Below, in pieces: positions 1 through 4,960 of a stretch of 7,320 nucleotides of DNA. The translations under genes and the position numbers were made by a program. Every line of letters starts with the position of its first letter. The stretch's first letter is position 1. The notes under the pieces were generated by a model. It was not told where the DNA came from. It ran no database searches and saw only the letters and a list, made by a program, of their open reading frames with translations. The stretch is from an uncultured Lachnospiraceae bacterium (GTDB lineage Bacteria > Bacillota > Clostridia > Lachnospirales > Lachnospiraceae), in assembly GCA_902463835.1 (NCBI GenBank), contig CABQGZ010000169.1, forward strand, positions 1-7,320, in the 5' to 3' direction.

Positions 1-651
1 ATAGAGCAGACAGCCAATTCCGGCTACCAGCTGTGAGAAAACGGTCGCGTATCCTGCCCCTTCTACTCCAAAATGAAACCCTGCGATAAGCAGAATATCC
101 AGCACAATATTGATCACGGAAGCCAGCAAAAGAAAATATACCGGCGTCCGGCTGTCCCCCAGTGACCGCATGATCCCGGCAGTCAGGTTATAGAGGAAGG
201 TAACCGGAATCCCCACAAAGATTACAATGATGTAATTATATGCCTGATCAATGATATTGTCGGGCGTCTGCATCAGAACAAGTATGCTCCGGCAGAGCAG
301 ACAGACAATCACCGTCATCACAACGGCAAAGACTACTGACAGCTGAATAGCGCCGGCCACATACCGCCGGAGTCTGACCTCGTCACCTGCGCCAAACTGT
401 TGGGCTACCGGAATGACAAAGCCGCTGCACACGCCCATGCAGAAACCAAGTATCATAAAATTCACGGCACCGGTGGAACCTACTGCCGCCAGAGCATCTA
501 CGCCAAGGCATTTTCCAACAATAATTGTGTCCACCAGACTATAGAACTGCTGAAACAGCATCCCTACCAGCATCGGAAGCGCAAAACCAATAATCAGCCC
601 CATAGGTCTGCCCTCTGTCAATTTTTTTGTGGAACCTCTTCCTGCCGCCAT
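1..651 (-). CDS. MATE family multidrug/cation efflux transporter (N-terminal part, truncated by window edge)
   Basis: Reading from 651 leftwards gives 217 uninterrupted codons to the window edge, so the C-terminal half lies outside. The family exports cationic drugs or metabolites across the inner membrane in exchange for Na+ or H+. After a basic start (MAAGRGSTKKLTEGRP) comes the characteristic first helix with FALPMLVGMLFQQFYSLVD followed by TIIVGKCLG. Asp41 sits at the position of the conserved TM1 acidic residue of MATE proteins. About five to six hydrophobic helices follow, including GIPVTFLYNLTAGIMRSLGD near residues 156-175 and ASVINIVLDILLIAGF near residues 181-196, both typical MATE signatures. 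The ATG at 651 is preferred over an internal ATG because AGAAGGAGA lies about eight bases upstream. It is divergent from the GntR gene, with a 222-bp shared intergenic region. Family assignment is firm; the substrate cannot be read from sequence. Confidence 0.93.
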   Translation of the reverse strand, partial: MAAGRGSTKKLTEGRPMGLIIGFALPMLVGMLFQQFYSLVDTIIVGKCLGVDALAAVGSTGAVNFMILGFCMGVCSGFVIPVAQQFGAGDEVRLRRYVAGAIQLSVVFAVVMTVIVCLLCRSILVLMQTPDNIIDQAYNYIIVIFVGIPVTFLYNLTAGIMRSLGDSRTPVYFLLLASVINIVLDILLIAGFHFGVEGAGYATVFSQLVAGIGCLLY

Positions 652-703
652 ATTTTTGTCTCCTTCTATTCTTCTATACGCTGAGAGTTCTCGCCGTCTT
701 CGT

Positions 704-731
704 ATTCTATCACAAAACAATTCCATTTGAA
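704..731 (-). promoter_or_regulatory. Probable promoter of the left MATE gene
   Basis: On the minus strand, TAGAAT (704-709) is preceded by TG one base upstream (711-712), giving an extended -10. TTCAAA (726-731) lies 16 bp further upstream as a weak -35. Transcription would start near 697, about 46 nt ahead of the ATG at 651. The extended -10 compensates for the poor -35. It was read by eye; no mapped start is available. Confidence 0.5.
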
Positions 732-758
732 AGACTCAAATTGCAATTTTACAAATGG
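723..758. promoter_or_regulatory. Cluster of nested dyads upstream of the left MATE gene (possible operator)
   Basis: Three overlapping symmetries are visible. CCATTTG (723-729) pairs with CAAATGG (752-758). ATTTGA pairs with TCAAAT across 725-741. AAATTGCAATTT (738-749) is a perfect 12-bp palindrome. They cover and extend upstream of the proposed -35 of the MATE promoter, where a regulator of an efflux gene would be expected to act. No regulator gene for it is in the window. AT-rich DNA produces dyads by chance, so the functional reading is tentative. Confidence 0.3.
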
Positions 759-814
759 CGTGGACTGAACAGTAACGAACCGTTAAAAATCTGTTATTAT
801 TTTGCAGAAATCTA

Positions 815-843
815 TTGACACATTTTGTATTACTATATATAAT
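815..843 (+). promoter_or_regulatory. Consensus sigma-A promoter of the GntR operon
   Basis: TTGACA (815-820), a 17-bp spacer and TATAAT (838-843) make a perfect housekeeping promoter. Transcription should start near 850, about 24 nt before the GntR ATG. Such a strong promoter driving a repressor gene fits tight autorepression rather than activation. The -10 box lies inside the inverted repeat at 824-848. Confidence 0.85.
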
Positions 844-848
844 ACAAA
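824..848. promoter_or_regulatory. Probable GntR (YtrA-type) operator overlapping the -10 box
   Basis: TTTGTATTA (824-832) and TAATACAAA (840-848) form a perfect 9-bp inverted repeat around a 7-bp AT-rich centre. GntR-family operators are typically built on a GT...AC symmetry, and the YtrA subgroup uses relatively long, AT-rich sites; GTATTA/TAATAC here fits that pattern. A bound dimer would cover the -10 hexamer and block RNA polymerase, implying negative autoregulation of the downstream gene pair. Binding by this particular regulator is inferred from adjacency. Confidence 0.7.
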
Positions 849-857
849 CAATACAAA
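841..857 (+). repeat. Direct repeat of the operator half-site
   Basis: AATACAAA occurs at 841-848, inside the right operator arm, and again at 850-857, a 9-bp shift. The second copy lies around the expected transcription start and just before the ribosome binding site AAGGGG (861-866). It could be a third half-site that strengthens repression, or a by-product of slippage. Confidence 0.5.
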
Positions 858-873
858 GAAAAGGGGTACCGAA

Positions 874-1239
874 ATGATACTGACATTAGACTTTGCCAGC
901 GACATCCCCATCTATCAGCAGATCCGCAATGATGTGGTCAAAGCCATTGCATCGGGACAGTTCCAGGAGGGTGAACGGCTGCCCACTGTCCGCGGACTGG
1001 CCCAGGAGGCCGGCATCAACACCATGACTGTGAACAAAGCCTATCAGCTGTTGAAGCAGGAGGGCTATATCATCACGGACCGCCGCAACGGCGCCATGGT
1101 ACACTGCAAGGATGAACCGGACAAAGCCAGACTCCGGAAGCTGAAAAAGGATTTGGAATTAATCGTGGCGGAAGCAAAATTAAATCAGATCTCCCAGCCA
1201 GAGTTGACCGCTCTGCTGGACGAAATCTACAGGAGGTAA
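874..1239 (+). CDS. GntR family transcriptional regulator, YtrA-like subfamily
   Basis: A 121-aa DNA-binding repressor. Residues 11-78 form a GntR winged helix-turn-helix: IPIYQQIRNDVVKAIASG, then the LPTVRGLAQEAGI / TMTVNKAYQLLKQEGY recognition region, then a wing ending in RNGAMV. The remaining ~43 residues are one or two short helices, much too short for the FadR, HutC or MocR effector domains and typical of the YtrA subgroup. The ATG at 874 is chosen because AAGGGG (861-866) precedes it by seven bases; the upstream in-frame ATG at 802 would place the promoter inside the coding region. The stop at 1237-1239 directly follows the AGGAGG used by the next gene, so the two are co-translated. 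YtrA-type genes usually sit beside ABC transporter genes; here the partner is a membrane protein without an ATPase. It probably represses its own operon and is released by envelope stress or an antimicrobial (inference). Confidence 0.93.
   Translation: MILTLDFASDIPIYQQIRNDVVKAIASGQFQEGERLPTVRGLAQEAGINTMTVNKAYQLLKQEGYIITDRRNGAMVHCKDEPDKARLRKLKKDLELIVAEAKLNQISQPELTALLDEIYRR
1231..1236 (+). promoter_or_regulatory. Ribosome binding site inside the end of the GntR gene
   Basis: AGGAGG forms the last two sense codons (Arg-Arg) of the regulator and lies seven bases before the ATG at 1244. A near-perfect Shine-Dalgarno overlapping the upstream reading frame indicates translational coupling of regulator and membrane protein. 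Confidence 0.85.
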
Positions 1240-1243
1240 CATT

Positions 1244-2674
1244 ATGGGAGTAAAAATTATAATGGCAATCTGTTTCCTGCCATGCTTACTGATCATGTAT
1301 GGCTGTCTTTACATGGAGGGAAAACCAAAAGGAAATATCATTATGGGCGTTACACTGCGGGCCGAAGAAAAGGATGAGGCAGGCGTAAAACAGATTGTGA
1401 AACGCTTTCACAGAGAAATGCACGTTCTTCTGCTGCTCAGTCTTGTGCTGTTTGCTTTGACCTGCATGCCCACACGGGATTCCATTGTCCTCAGCACTCA
1501 GATGATATGGCTGGTATTCGTCCTGGTAGTATTCTTTTTTCCGGAAGCAAAAGGAAACCGCCGTCTCAGAGAATGGAAGCGTGAGCGGAGAGCCGCCTGC
1601 CCACAACAAGCCACCCCGCAGACAGCAGAACCGGAAATACAAAATGCTCAGAAGGTATATGTAGACATGACCGCCGCCGCTGCCCCCAGAAGCAAACCCT
1701 TCCTGAAATTATCCTTAGCCGGACTTGGCGTATCTTTCATTCCTGTCATCGGCGAGCTCTTTTTGGCCCGTGAAGCCTTCTATGGCTGGTGGACAGAAGG
1801 AACGCTTCTGATTCTGTTTCTCTGCGGTCTTCTCTGTTGTCTGCTGCAGTGGCGGTTCTGGCGGATGTCCACAGATGTGGTGAGCCTTCGAAGTGAAGTG
1901 AATATCCAACTGGCACGGGTACGCCAATACCAGTGGAGCCGTTTCTGGAGTATTATGATCTGGTGTACCGCGCTTCTGATATTCCTCATGTGGTATGGCA
2001 TGCACAGACCAAAAGCATTCCTTTTCCTCATTCTGGGCGGCGTATGCCTCTATACGCTGGCCGCCGCTGTCGCTGCCCTGTTTACGGAACGAAATGTGCG
2101 CAGGGCTTATGGAAAATACACGGAAACTTCTGAATTTCAGGTAGAGGAAGACGACCACTGGATCTACGGAATGTTTTACTACAATAGAAATGACAGCCGC
2201 TTCATGGTAAATAAGCGGGTGGGCATCGGCACCACCGTCAACATGGCCAAGACATCGGCAAAGGTATTTACCGGTGTAATCCTGGCCGGAACGCTGGCAC
2301 TACTCCTCTGGGCCGCGGGCTTTGTCCTGCTGGAGGACTTCGCCACAATCTCCTTGAAGGTCGCAGACAGCACAGTCATCTCTGCCCAATATCAGGAGGA
2401 ATACCGGATAGAAATAAGCGACATCCAATCGGTGGAACTGGTGGATACGCTTCCCTCCATGAGCAAGCGGGTAGGCTCCTCCATGGATACGCTTCTGAAA
2501 GGATCCTTCCTGTCCGAGGGCTACGTATCCTGCAAGGTCTGTGTCCGCAGACAGAAGCCGCCCTTTGTGAAGATTACCGCCACGGATGGGATGGTGTACT
2601 ACCTCAATGATGAGGAGGCGCATGCGACTGTAGATGTGTACGAGGAATTGAGACAAATGCTGGGCTCCAAATGA
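1244..2674 (+). CDS. Multi-pass membrane protein with DUF5808-like motif and C-terminal PH-like domain
   Basis: A 476-aa integral membrane protein of unknown function. By eye about seven to eight hydrophobic segments lie near residues 3-24, 60-76, 83-100, 153-175, 186-205, 233-252, 258-281 and 341-363. A cytoplasmic-looking segment after the first helix (IIMGVTLRAEEKDEAGVKQI) resembles the stretch after TM1 in DUF1648/SdpI-type proteins. Residues 302-333 contain DDHWIYGMFYYNRNDSRF and VNKRVGIGTTVN, matching the W-x-x-G-x-F-Y-x-N pattern that I associate with DUF5808. From about residue 380 an extracytoplasmic or cytoplasmic beta-rich region (YRIEISDIQSVELVDTLP, then a short loop, then FVKITATDGMVYYLND and a terminal helix) resembles bacterial PH-like domains. 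It is coupled to the YtrA-type regulator. DUF1648/SdpI relatives give immunity to secreted toxins, so a protective envelope role is possible but not shown. I see no catalytic motif. Element A begins 52 nt after the stop. Confidence 0.88.
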   Translation: MGVKIIMAICFLPCLLIMYGCLYMEGKPKGNIIMGVTLRAEEKDEAGVKQIVKRFHREMHVLLLLSLVLFALTCMPTRDSIVLSTQMIWLVFVLVVFFFPEAKGNRRLREWKRERRAACPQQATPQTAEPEIQNAQKVYVDMTAAAAPRSKPFLKLSLAGLGVSFIPVIGELFLAREAFYGWWTEGTLLILFLCGLLCCLLQWRFWRMSTDVVSLRSEVNIQLARVRQYQWSRFWSIMIWCTALLIFLMWYGMHRPKAFLFLILGGVCLYTLAAAVAALFTERNVRRAYGKYTETSEFQVEEDDHWIYGMFYYNRNDSRFMVNKRVGIGTTVNMAKTSAKVFTGVILAGTLALLLWAAGFVLLEDFATISLKVADSTVISAQYQEEYRIEISDIQSVELVDTLPSMSKRVGSSMDTLLKGSFLSEGYVSCKVCVRRQKPPFVKITATDGMVYYLNDEEAHATVDVYEELRQMLGSK

Positions 2675-2726
2675 ATGTGAGTCAGCCATTGTGCAGACTC
2701 TGGGTTTTGGTTTTCTGCAAAGGTCC

Positions 2727-2878
2727 GCACCGCGGGAGAGGGTATGCCCATGTCAGACGCGCTCTCGCTCCATGCACAAACGCAGCGGACACTAACCTCG
2801 CGAACCATTTCATGGCCCACTCGCTAAGTGCCGGCGTTTTGCAAGGGTCTGGCATGGGCATACCCTCTCTCGCGGTGC
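2727..2878 (+). repeat. Element A: 152-nt palindromic structured element, conserved core in + orientation
   Basis: Arms 2727-2752 and 2853-2878 are complementary over 26 bp, with one G.T wobble (2735/2870). They enclose a 100-nt core (2753-2852). The stem continues through CAGAC/GTCTG. Inside the core a helix TGC..AAACG / CGTTTTGCA, a helix CGGACACT / AGTGCCG with one bulged A, and an apical CCAT/ATGG hairpin can be drawn. The core is about 85% identical by hand alignment to the reverse complement of the core of element B, with exactly the same length, while the outer arms differ in sequence apart from the inner CCCATG. It starts 52 nt after the membrane-protein stop codon, in sense direction. 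No U-tract follows, so it is not an ordinary terminator. I do not recognise it as a named RNA or MITE family. Confidence 0.8.
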
Positions 2879-2920
2879 TACGTTATCAGCAATCCCAGAA
2901 ACAGCAATGTCGCATCCCCC
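2879..2920. other. Short stretch between element A and the repeat array, nothing recognised
   Basis: These 42 bases show no convincing open frame, promoter or dyad. They separate the right arm of element A from the terminator hairpin and repeat array. Confidence 0.5.
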
Positions 2921-2959
2921 AAAAAAGTGCTGTATCCGGATTAGCCGCAATACAGCACT
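2920..2959 (-). terminator. Intrinsic terminator, minus strand, formed by repeat copy 1
   Basis: On the minus strand AGTGCTGTAT (2959-2950) pairs perfectly with ATACAGCACT (2935-2926); CGG/CCG can add three pairs inside the loop. The 3' arm is followed directly by TTTTTT. This is a textbook rho-independent terminator for leftward transcription, and it would end a transcript coming from the MATE gene at 3318-4688 after a long structured 3' region (about 400 nt). The plus strand has an A-tract instead, so it does not terminate the GntR operon efficiently by this rule. Confidence 0.75.
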
Positions 2960-3072
2960 AGAAAGAAAATCTATCCAGGTTAGCCGCAATACATTCCCTT
3001 GGGAAAAAATGTATCCAGACTAGCCGCAATACAGCCCCGGAAACAAAATATATCCAGGTTAGCCGCAATACA
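2933..3072 (+). repeat. Tandem array of four ~39-40-bp repeats left of element B
   Basis: Four copies of a 22-bp core start at 2933, 2972, 3012 and 3051 (spacing 39, 40, 39). Each reads TATCC, then a variable GRYT-type stretch, then TAGCCGCAATACA. The intervening 17-18 bp are A-rich; after copies 3 and 4 they begin GCCCCGGA. TGTAT/ATACA at the core ends can pair in copies 1 and 3, and the minus strand has T-rich tracts after each hairpin, so the units resemble decaying terminators. The segment after copy 4 becomes the left arm of element B. Confidence 0.85.
2989..3014. repeat. Hairpin bridging repeat copies 2 and 3
   Basis: ATACAT (2989-2994) and ATGTAT (3009-3014) are complementary and enclose TCCC/GGGA (2995-2998, 3001-3004) with a four-base bulge. 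This pairing uses the end of copy 2 and the start of copy 3, so it competes with the hairpin internal to copy 3. Confidence 0.55.
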
Positions 3073-3222
3073 GCCCCGGAGAAAGAATAGCCCCATGACA
3101 GACCCTTGAAAAACGTCGGCACTTAGCGAGCAGGTCATGAAGATGGCCTGCGAGTTTAGTGTCCGCTACGTTTTTCACGGAGCGAGAGCGCGTCTGACAT
3201 GGGGCTATTCTTTCTCCGGGGC
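3073..3222 (-). repeat. Element B: 150-nt palindromic structured element, conserved core in - orientation
   Basis: Arms 3073-3097 and 3198-3222 are perfectly complementary over 25 bp and enclose a 100-nt core (3098-3197). Read on the minus strand the core begins TCAGACGCGCTCTCGCTCC, identical to element A for its first 19 bases, and ends AAGGGTCTG as in A. The internal helix is TGAAAAACG / CGTTTTTCA, perfectly paired; CGGACACT / AGTGCCG is retained; the apical hairpin is GCAGG..CAT / ATG..CCTGC. Relative to A, bases differ on both sides of helices so that pairing is kept. In minus orientation it follows the stop codon of the MATE gene (3318) by about 95 nt, in sense direction. Its outer arms are continuous with the flanking repeat units. 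Confidence 0.8.
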
Positions 3223-3331
3223 GTCCCTTCGCTCCTAACCAGGGCTACACTTCTCTCCGGGGCGTCCCTTTGCTCCTAACCAGGGCTACACTTCTCTCCG
3301 GGGCGTCCCTTCGGCTCCTAATTAGGATACT
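3214..3331 (-). repeat. Array of 41-bp repeats right of element B, running into the MATE stop codon
   Basis: Units starting CTCCGGGGCGTCCCTT lie at 3214, 3255 and 3296, exactly 41 bp apart. The first two differ by a single base; the third is degenerate and covers the last codons and the stop of the MATE gene (TATCCTAATTAG on minus). Read on minus, the units (TAGCCCTGGTTAGGAGC ... GCCCCGGAGA) resemble the left-hand units read on plus (TATCCAGGTTAGCCGC ... GCCCCGGA), so both arrays point towards element B. Confidence 0.8.
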
Positions 3332-4688
3332 TTTCCCTCTCCATCCTCCGGAACATCCCGGCAAGCACCACAACGGCCGCCACCGCCAGTATCACCTCCG
3401 CCACAAACTGCGCATAAGCCAGCCCATACAGCGGAACCAATCGGTTCAGAATATACAGTGCCGGAATCTCCAGCACAATCTTCCGAAGCAGCGCAAACAC
3501 CAGCGCCTTCTTTCCCATACCGCAGGCCTGGAATACGCCAACCGCCAGGAAATCCATACATAGAAACGGCAGCGTCAGACACAATCCATGCAGAAAACTT
3601 GTCCCATAAGCGATGATGCTTTCATTCTTCATAAAGAGCGACGTCAAAAATCCCGCTCCCACATAATATCCCACAGTCACAACCACCAGGAAGGAAAGGG
3701 CAATCCTGGATGAAAAGAAAAAGGTCTTCTTCATACGCTCCACATTTTTGCTGGCATAACAGTAGCCAATCAAGGGCATGATTCCCTGGGAAAATCCCAG
3801 CGCAATCTGCAGTGGAACCATATTAATCTTCTGAGCGATCCCCATCGCCGCAACGGCATCGGAGCCATAGGAGGCCGTAAAGTTATTCAGTACGGTCATA
3901 CCCGTTACATTCAAAAGATTCTGTATGGCTGCCGGTATCCCCACGCCGCAGACTCCCAGGAAAACCGCCCGGTTCACACGGAACATGGAGGGCTTCACAC
4001 ACACATAAGTGCGTCCACGCTTCACATACAGCAGCACGAAAAAGTAGCCGCAGGCCGCACAGTTGGACAAAAAGGTGGCAAGTCCTGCTCCTGCCGCACC
4101 CATATTAAGCCCCCAGGGCATGATGAAAAAGGGATCCAGCACAATATTCAAAAGACATCCGCTCATGGTGCCTATGCTGGCATGGAGGGAGGAACCCTCG
4201 GAACGCACCATATAAGCCATGACCACATTCAGAATCGCCGGCATAGCCCCGCAGGTGACGGTCCATTTCAGATATTCCCCTGTGGCCCCTGCCGTCTGGG
4301 AATCCGCTCCCAGCACCACCAGCAGTGGATTGCTGAATATGGTATAAAACAGGGAAAAAAGTATTCCGCAGATGGCCGCACAGTAGAATCCAAAGGCAGA
4401 GCTCTTAGATACTGTCTCATAATCCTTTCTCCCAAGAGCCCGGCTCATCATACTGGAGCTTCCCACTCCAAACAAGTTGTTGACAGCATTAAAAGCCAAA
4501 AGTACCGGCGCCGCCAGAGCCACCGCAGCATTCTGGATTGGATCATTTATCATTCCCACAAAATAGGTGTCGGCAAGATTATAGATCACCATCACCAGCG
4601 AACTGATAATGGTTGGAACCGCCAGCTTCATGACTGCCTGGGGAATCGGCATATTTTCAAATAACATTTCCTTCTTCATATCTTCCAT
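3318..4688 (-). CDS. MATE family efflux transporter, MepA-like
   Basis: A complete 456-aa transporter, the usual length for the family, with about twelve hydrophobic segments in two related halves. It exports cationic drugs or toxic metabolites through the cytoplasmic membrane using a cation gradient. The first half opens with MPIPQAVMKLAVPTIISSLV and VIYNLADTYFVG; Asp40 in TM1 is the conserved acidic position. GVGSSSMMSRALGRKD (75-89) is the usual loop after TM2. The second half shows GIPAAIQNLLN (250-260) and AAMGIAQKINMVPLQIALGF (280-299), typical of the MepA/clostridial group. The ATG at 4688 has AAAGGA ten bases upstream; an ATG three codons later is possible. It is monocistronic here, followed by element B and the repeat array, and the final Tyr-Pro-Asn-stop lies in the outermost repeat unit. 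It is only loosely similar to the other MATE protein at 1-651, so the two are not a recent duplication. Confidence 0.95.
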   Translation of the reverse strand: MEDMKKEMLFENMPIPQAVMKLAVPTIISSLVMVIYNLADTYFVGMINDPIQNAAVALAAPVLLAFNAVNNLFGVGSSSMMSRALGRKDYETVSKSSAFGFYCAAICGILFSLFYTIFSNPLLVVLGADSQTAGATGEYLKWTVTCGAMPAILNVVMAYMVRSEGSSLHASIGTMSGCLLNIVLDPFFIMPWGLNMGAAGAGLATFLSNCAACGYFFVLLYVKRGRTYVCVKPSMFRVNRAVFLGVCGVGIPAAIQNLLNVTGMTVLNNFTASYGSDAVAAMGIAQKINMVPLQIALGFSQGIMPLIGYCYASKNVERMKKTFFFSSRIALSFLVVVTVGYYVGAGFLTSLFMKNESIIAYGTSFLHGLCLTLPFLCMDFLAVGVFQACGMGKKALVFALLRKIVLEIPALYILNRLVPLYGLAYAQFVAEVILAVAAVVVLAGMFRRMEREKYPN

Positions 4689-4738
4689 TGTTCTCTCATC
4701 CTTTGCTTCAATTAGCGAAAAATAGCAAAATTATTCTA

Positions 4739-4767
4739 TTGACACCGGGTTTTCGTTATGCTATTAT
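4739..4767 (+). promoter_or_regulatory. Apparently orphan sigma-A promoter on the plus strand
   Basis: TTGACA (4739-4744), a 17-bp spacer and TATTAT (4762-4767) form a near-consensus rightward promoter. No coding gene on the plus strand follows; the next structure is the hairpin terminator at 4843-4887. A transcript of roughly 110 nt would result. The site lies in the leader region of the leftward MATE gene, so it could also interfere with that gene's expression. Confidence 0.45.
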
Positions 4768-4770
4768 TTT

Positions 4771-4784
4771 GTTAAAGATTTAAC
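4771..4784. promoter_or_regulatory. 14-bp dyad next to the orphan promoter
   Basis: GTTAAA and TTTAAC flank a GA centre, placing the dyad at the expected start site of the rightward promoter. It could be an operator. It is short and AT-rich, so chance is a serious alternative. Confidence 0.25.
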
Positions 4785-4787
4785 GAG

Positions 4788-4818
4788 GAATTCGAATTTT
4801 AGAAATAAAATTCTTCCT
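4788..4818. other. AT-rich hairpin in the MATE-aspS intergenic region
   Basis: GAATTTT and AAAATTC pair around AGAAAT, and GGAA/TTCC extends the stem across a three-base bulge. It lies between the orphan promoter and the terminator and would be the 5' structured part of the proposed short transcript, or part of the MATE leader. Function unknown. Confidence 0.35.
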
Positions 4819-4842
4819 AAATATATAATTTACTTTACAAAC

Positions 4843-4887
4843 ACAGAAAAAGACCGTGCGCCCCCCTCTTGCATGGTCTTTTTCTGT
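4843..4887. terminator. Bidirectional hairpin terminator between aspS and the MATE gene
   Basis: Arms 4843-4859 and 4871-4887 pair over 17 bp with one G.T wobble around an 11-base C-rich loop. ACAGAAAAAGACC and GGTCTTTTTCTGT put an A-tract before and a T-tract after the GC-containing part in either direction. On minus it lies about 75 nt after the aspS stop and should end the hisS-aspS operon; on plus it would end the transcript of the orphan promoter. Confidence 0.75.
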
Positions 4888-4960
4888 TGGCTCCGGCACC
4901 TGCTCTATTCTGGCAACCGCAAGTGCCGGTTCACCAAGCCCCTCTCGTTCCTCACACGTT

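Noticed and set aside
802..873. Upstream in-frame start that would lengthen the GntR protein by 24 residues
   Set aside because: It would put the TTGACA/TATAAT promoter and the operator inside the coding region, lacks a ribosome binding site, and encodes residues unlike the GntR N-terminus. The ATG at 874 has AAGGGG at proper spacing.
2749..2856. CATG at both inner ends of the outer stem as a target-site duplication of an inserted element
   Set aside because: CATG at these ends is part of the paired stem in both A and B, and an empty site would need to be a perfect ~50-bp palindrome in each case. A structural stem is simpler, although insertion into a pre-existing hairpin is not excluded.
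2671..2961. 96-codon open frame across element A
   Set aside because: It overlaps the end of the membrane-protein gene without a ribosome binding site and runs through the palindrome; the predicted peptide has no recognisable character.
2933..3072. Four evenly spaced repeats that could be read as a CRISPR array
   Set aside because: The intervals are only 17-18 bp and are themselves related to one another, the units are degenerate, and no cas gene is present. They fit a terminator-like tandem repeat better.
3270..3563. 97-codon plus-strand frame over the repeat array and the MATE C-terminus
   Set aside because: It lies antisense to a clear transporter gene and is a shadow of its codon structure.
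1..4688. The two MATE genes as a recent tandem duplication around the GntR operon
   Set aside because: They share only family-level motifs (for example the TM1 Asp and following residues) and differ through the rest of the comparable region.
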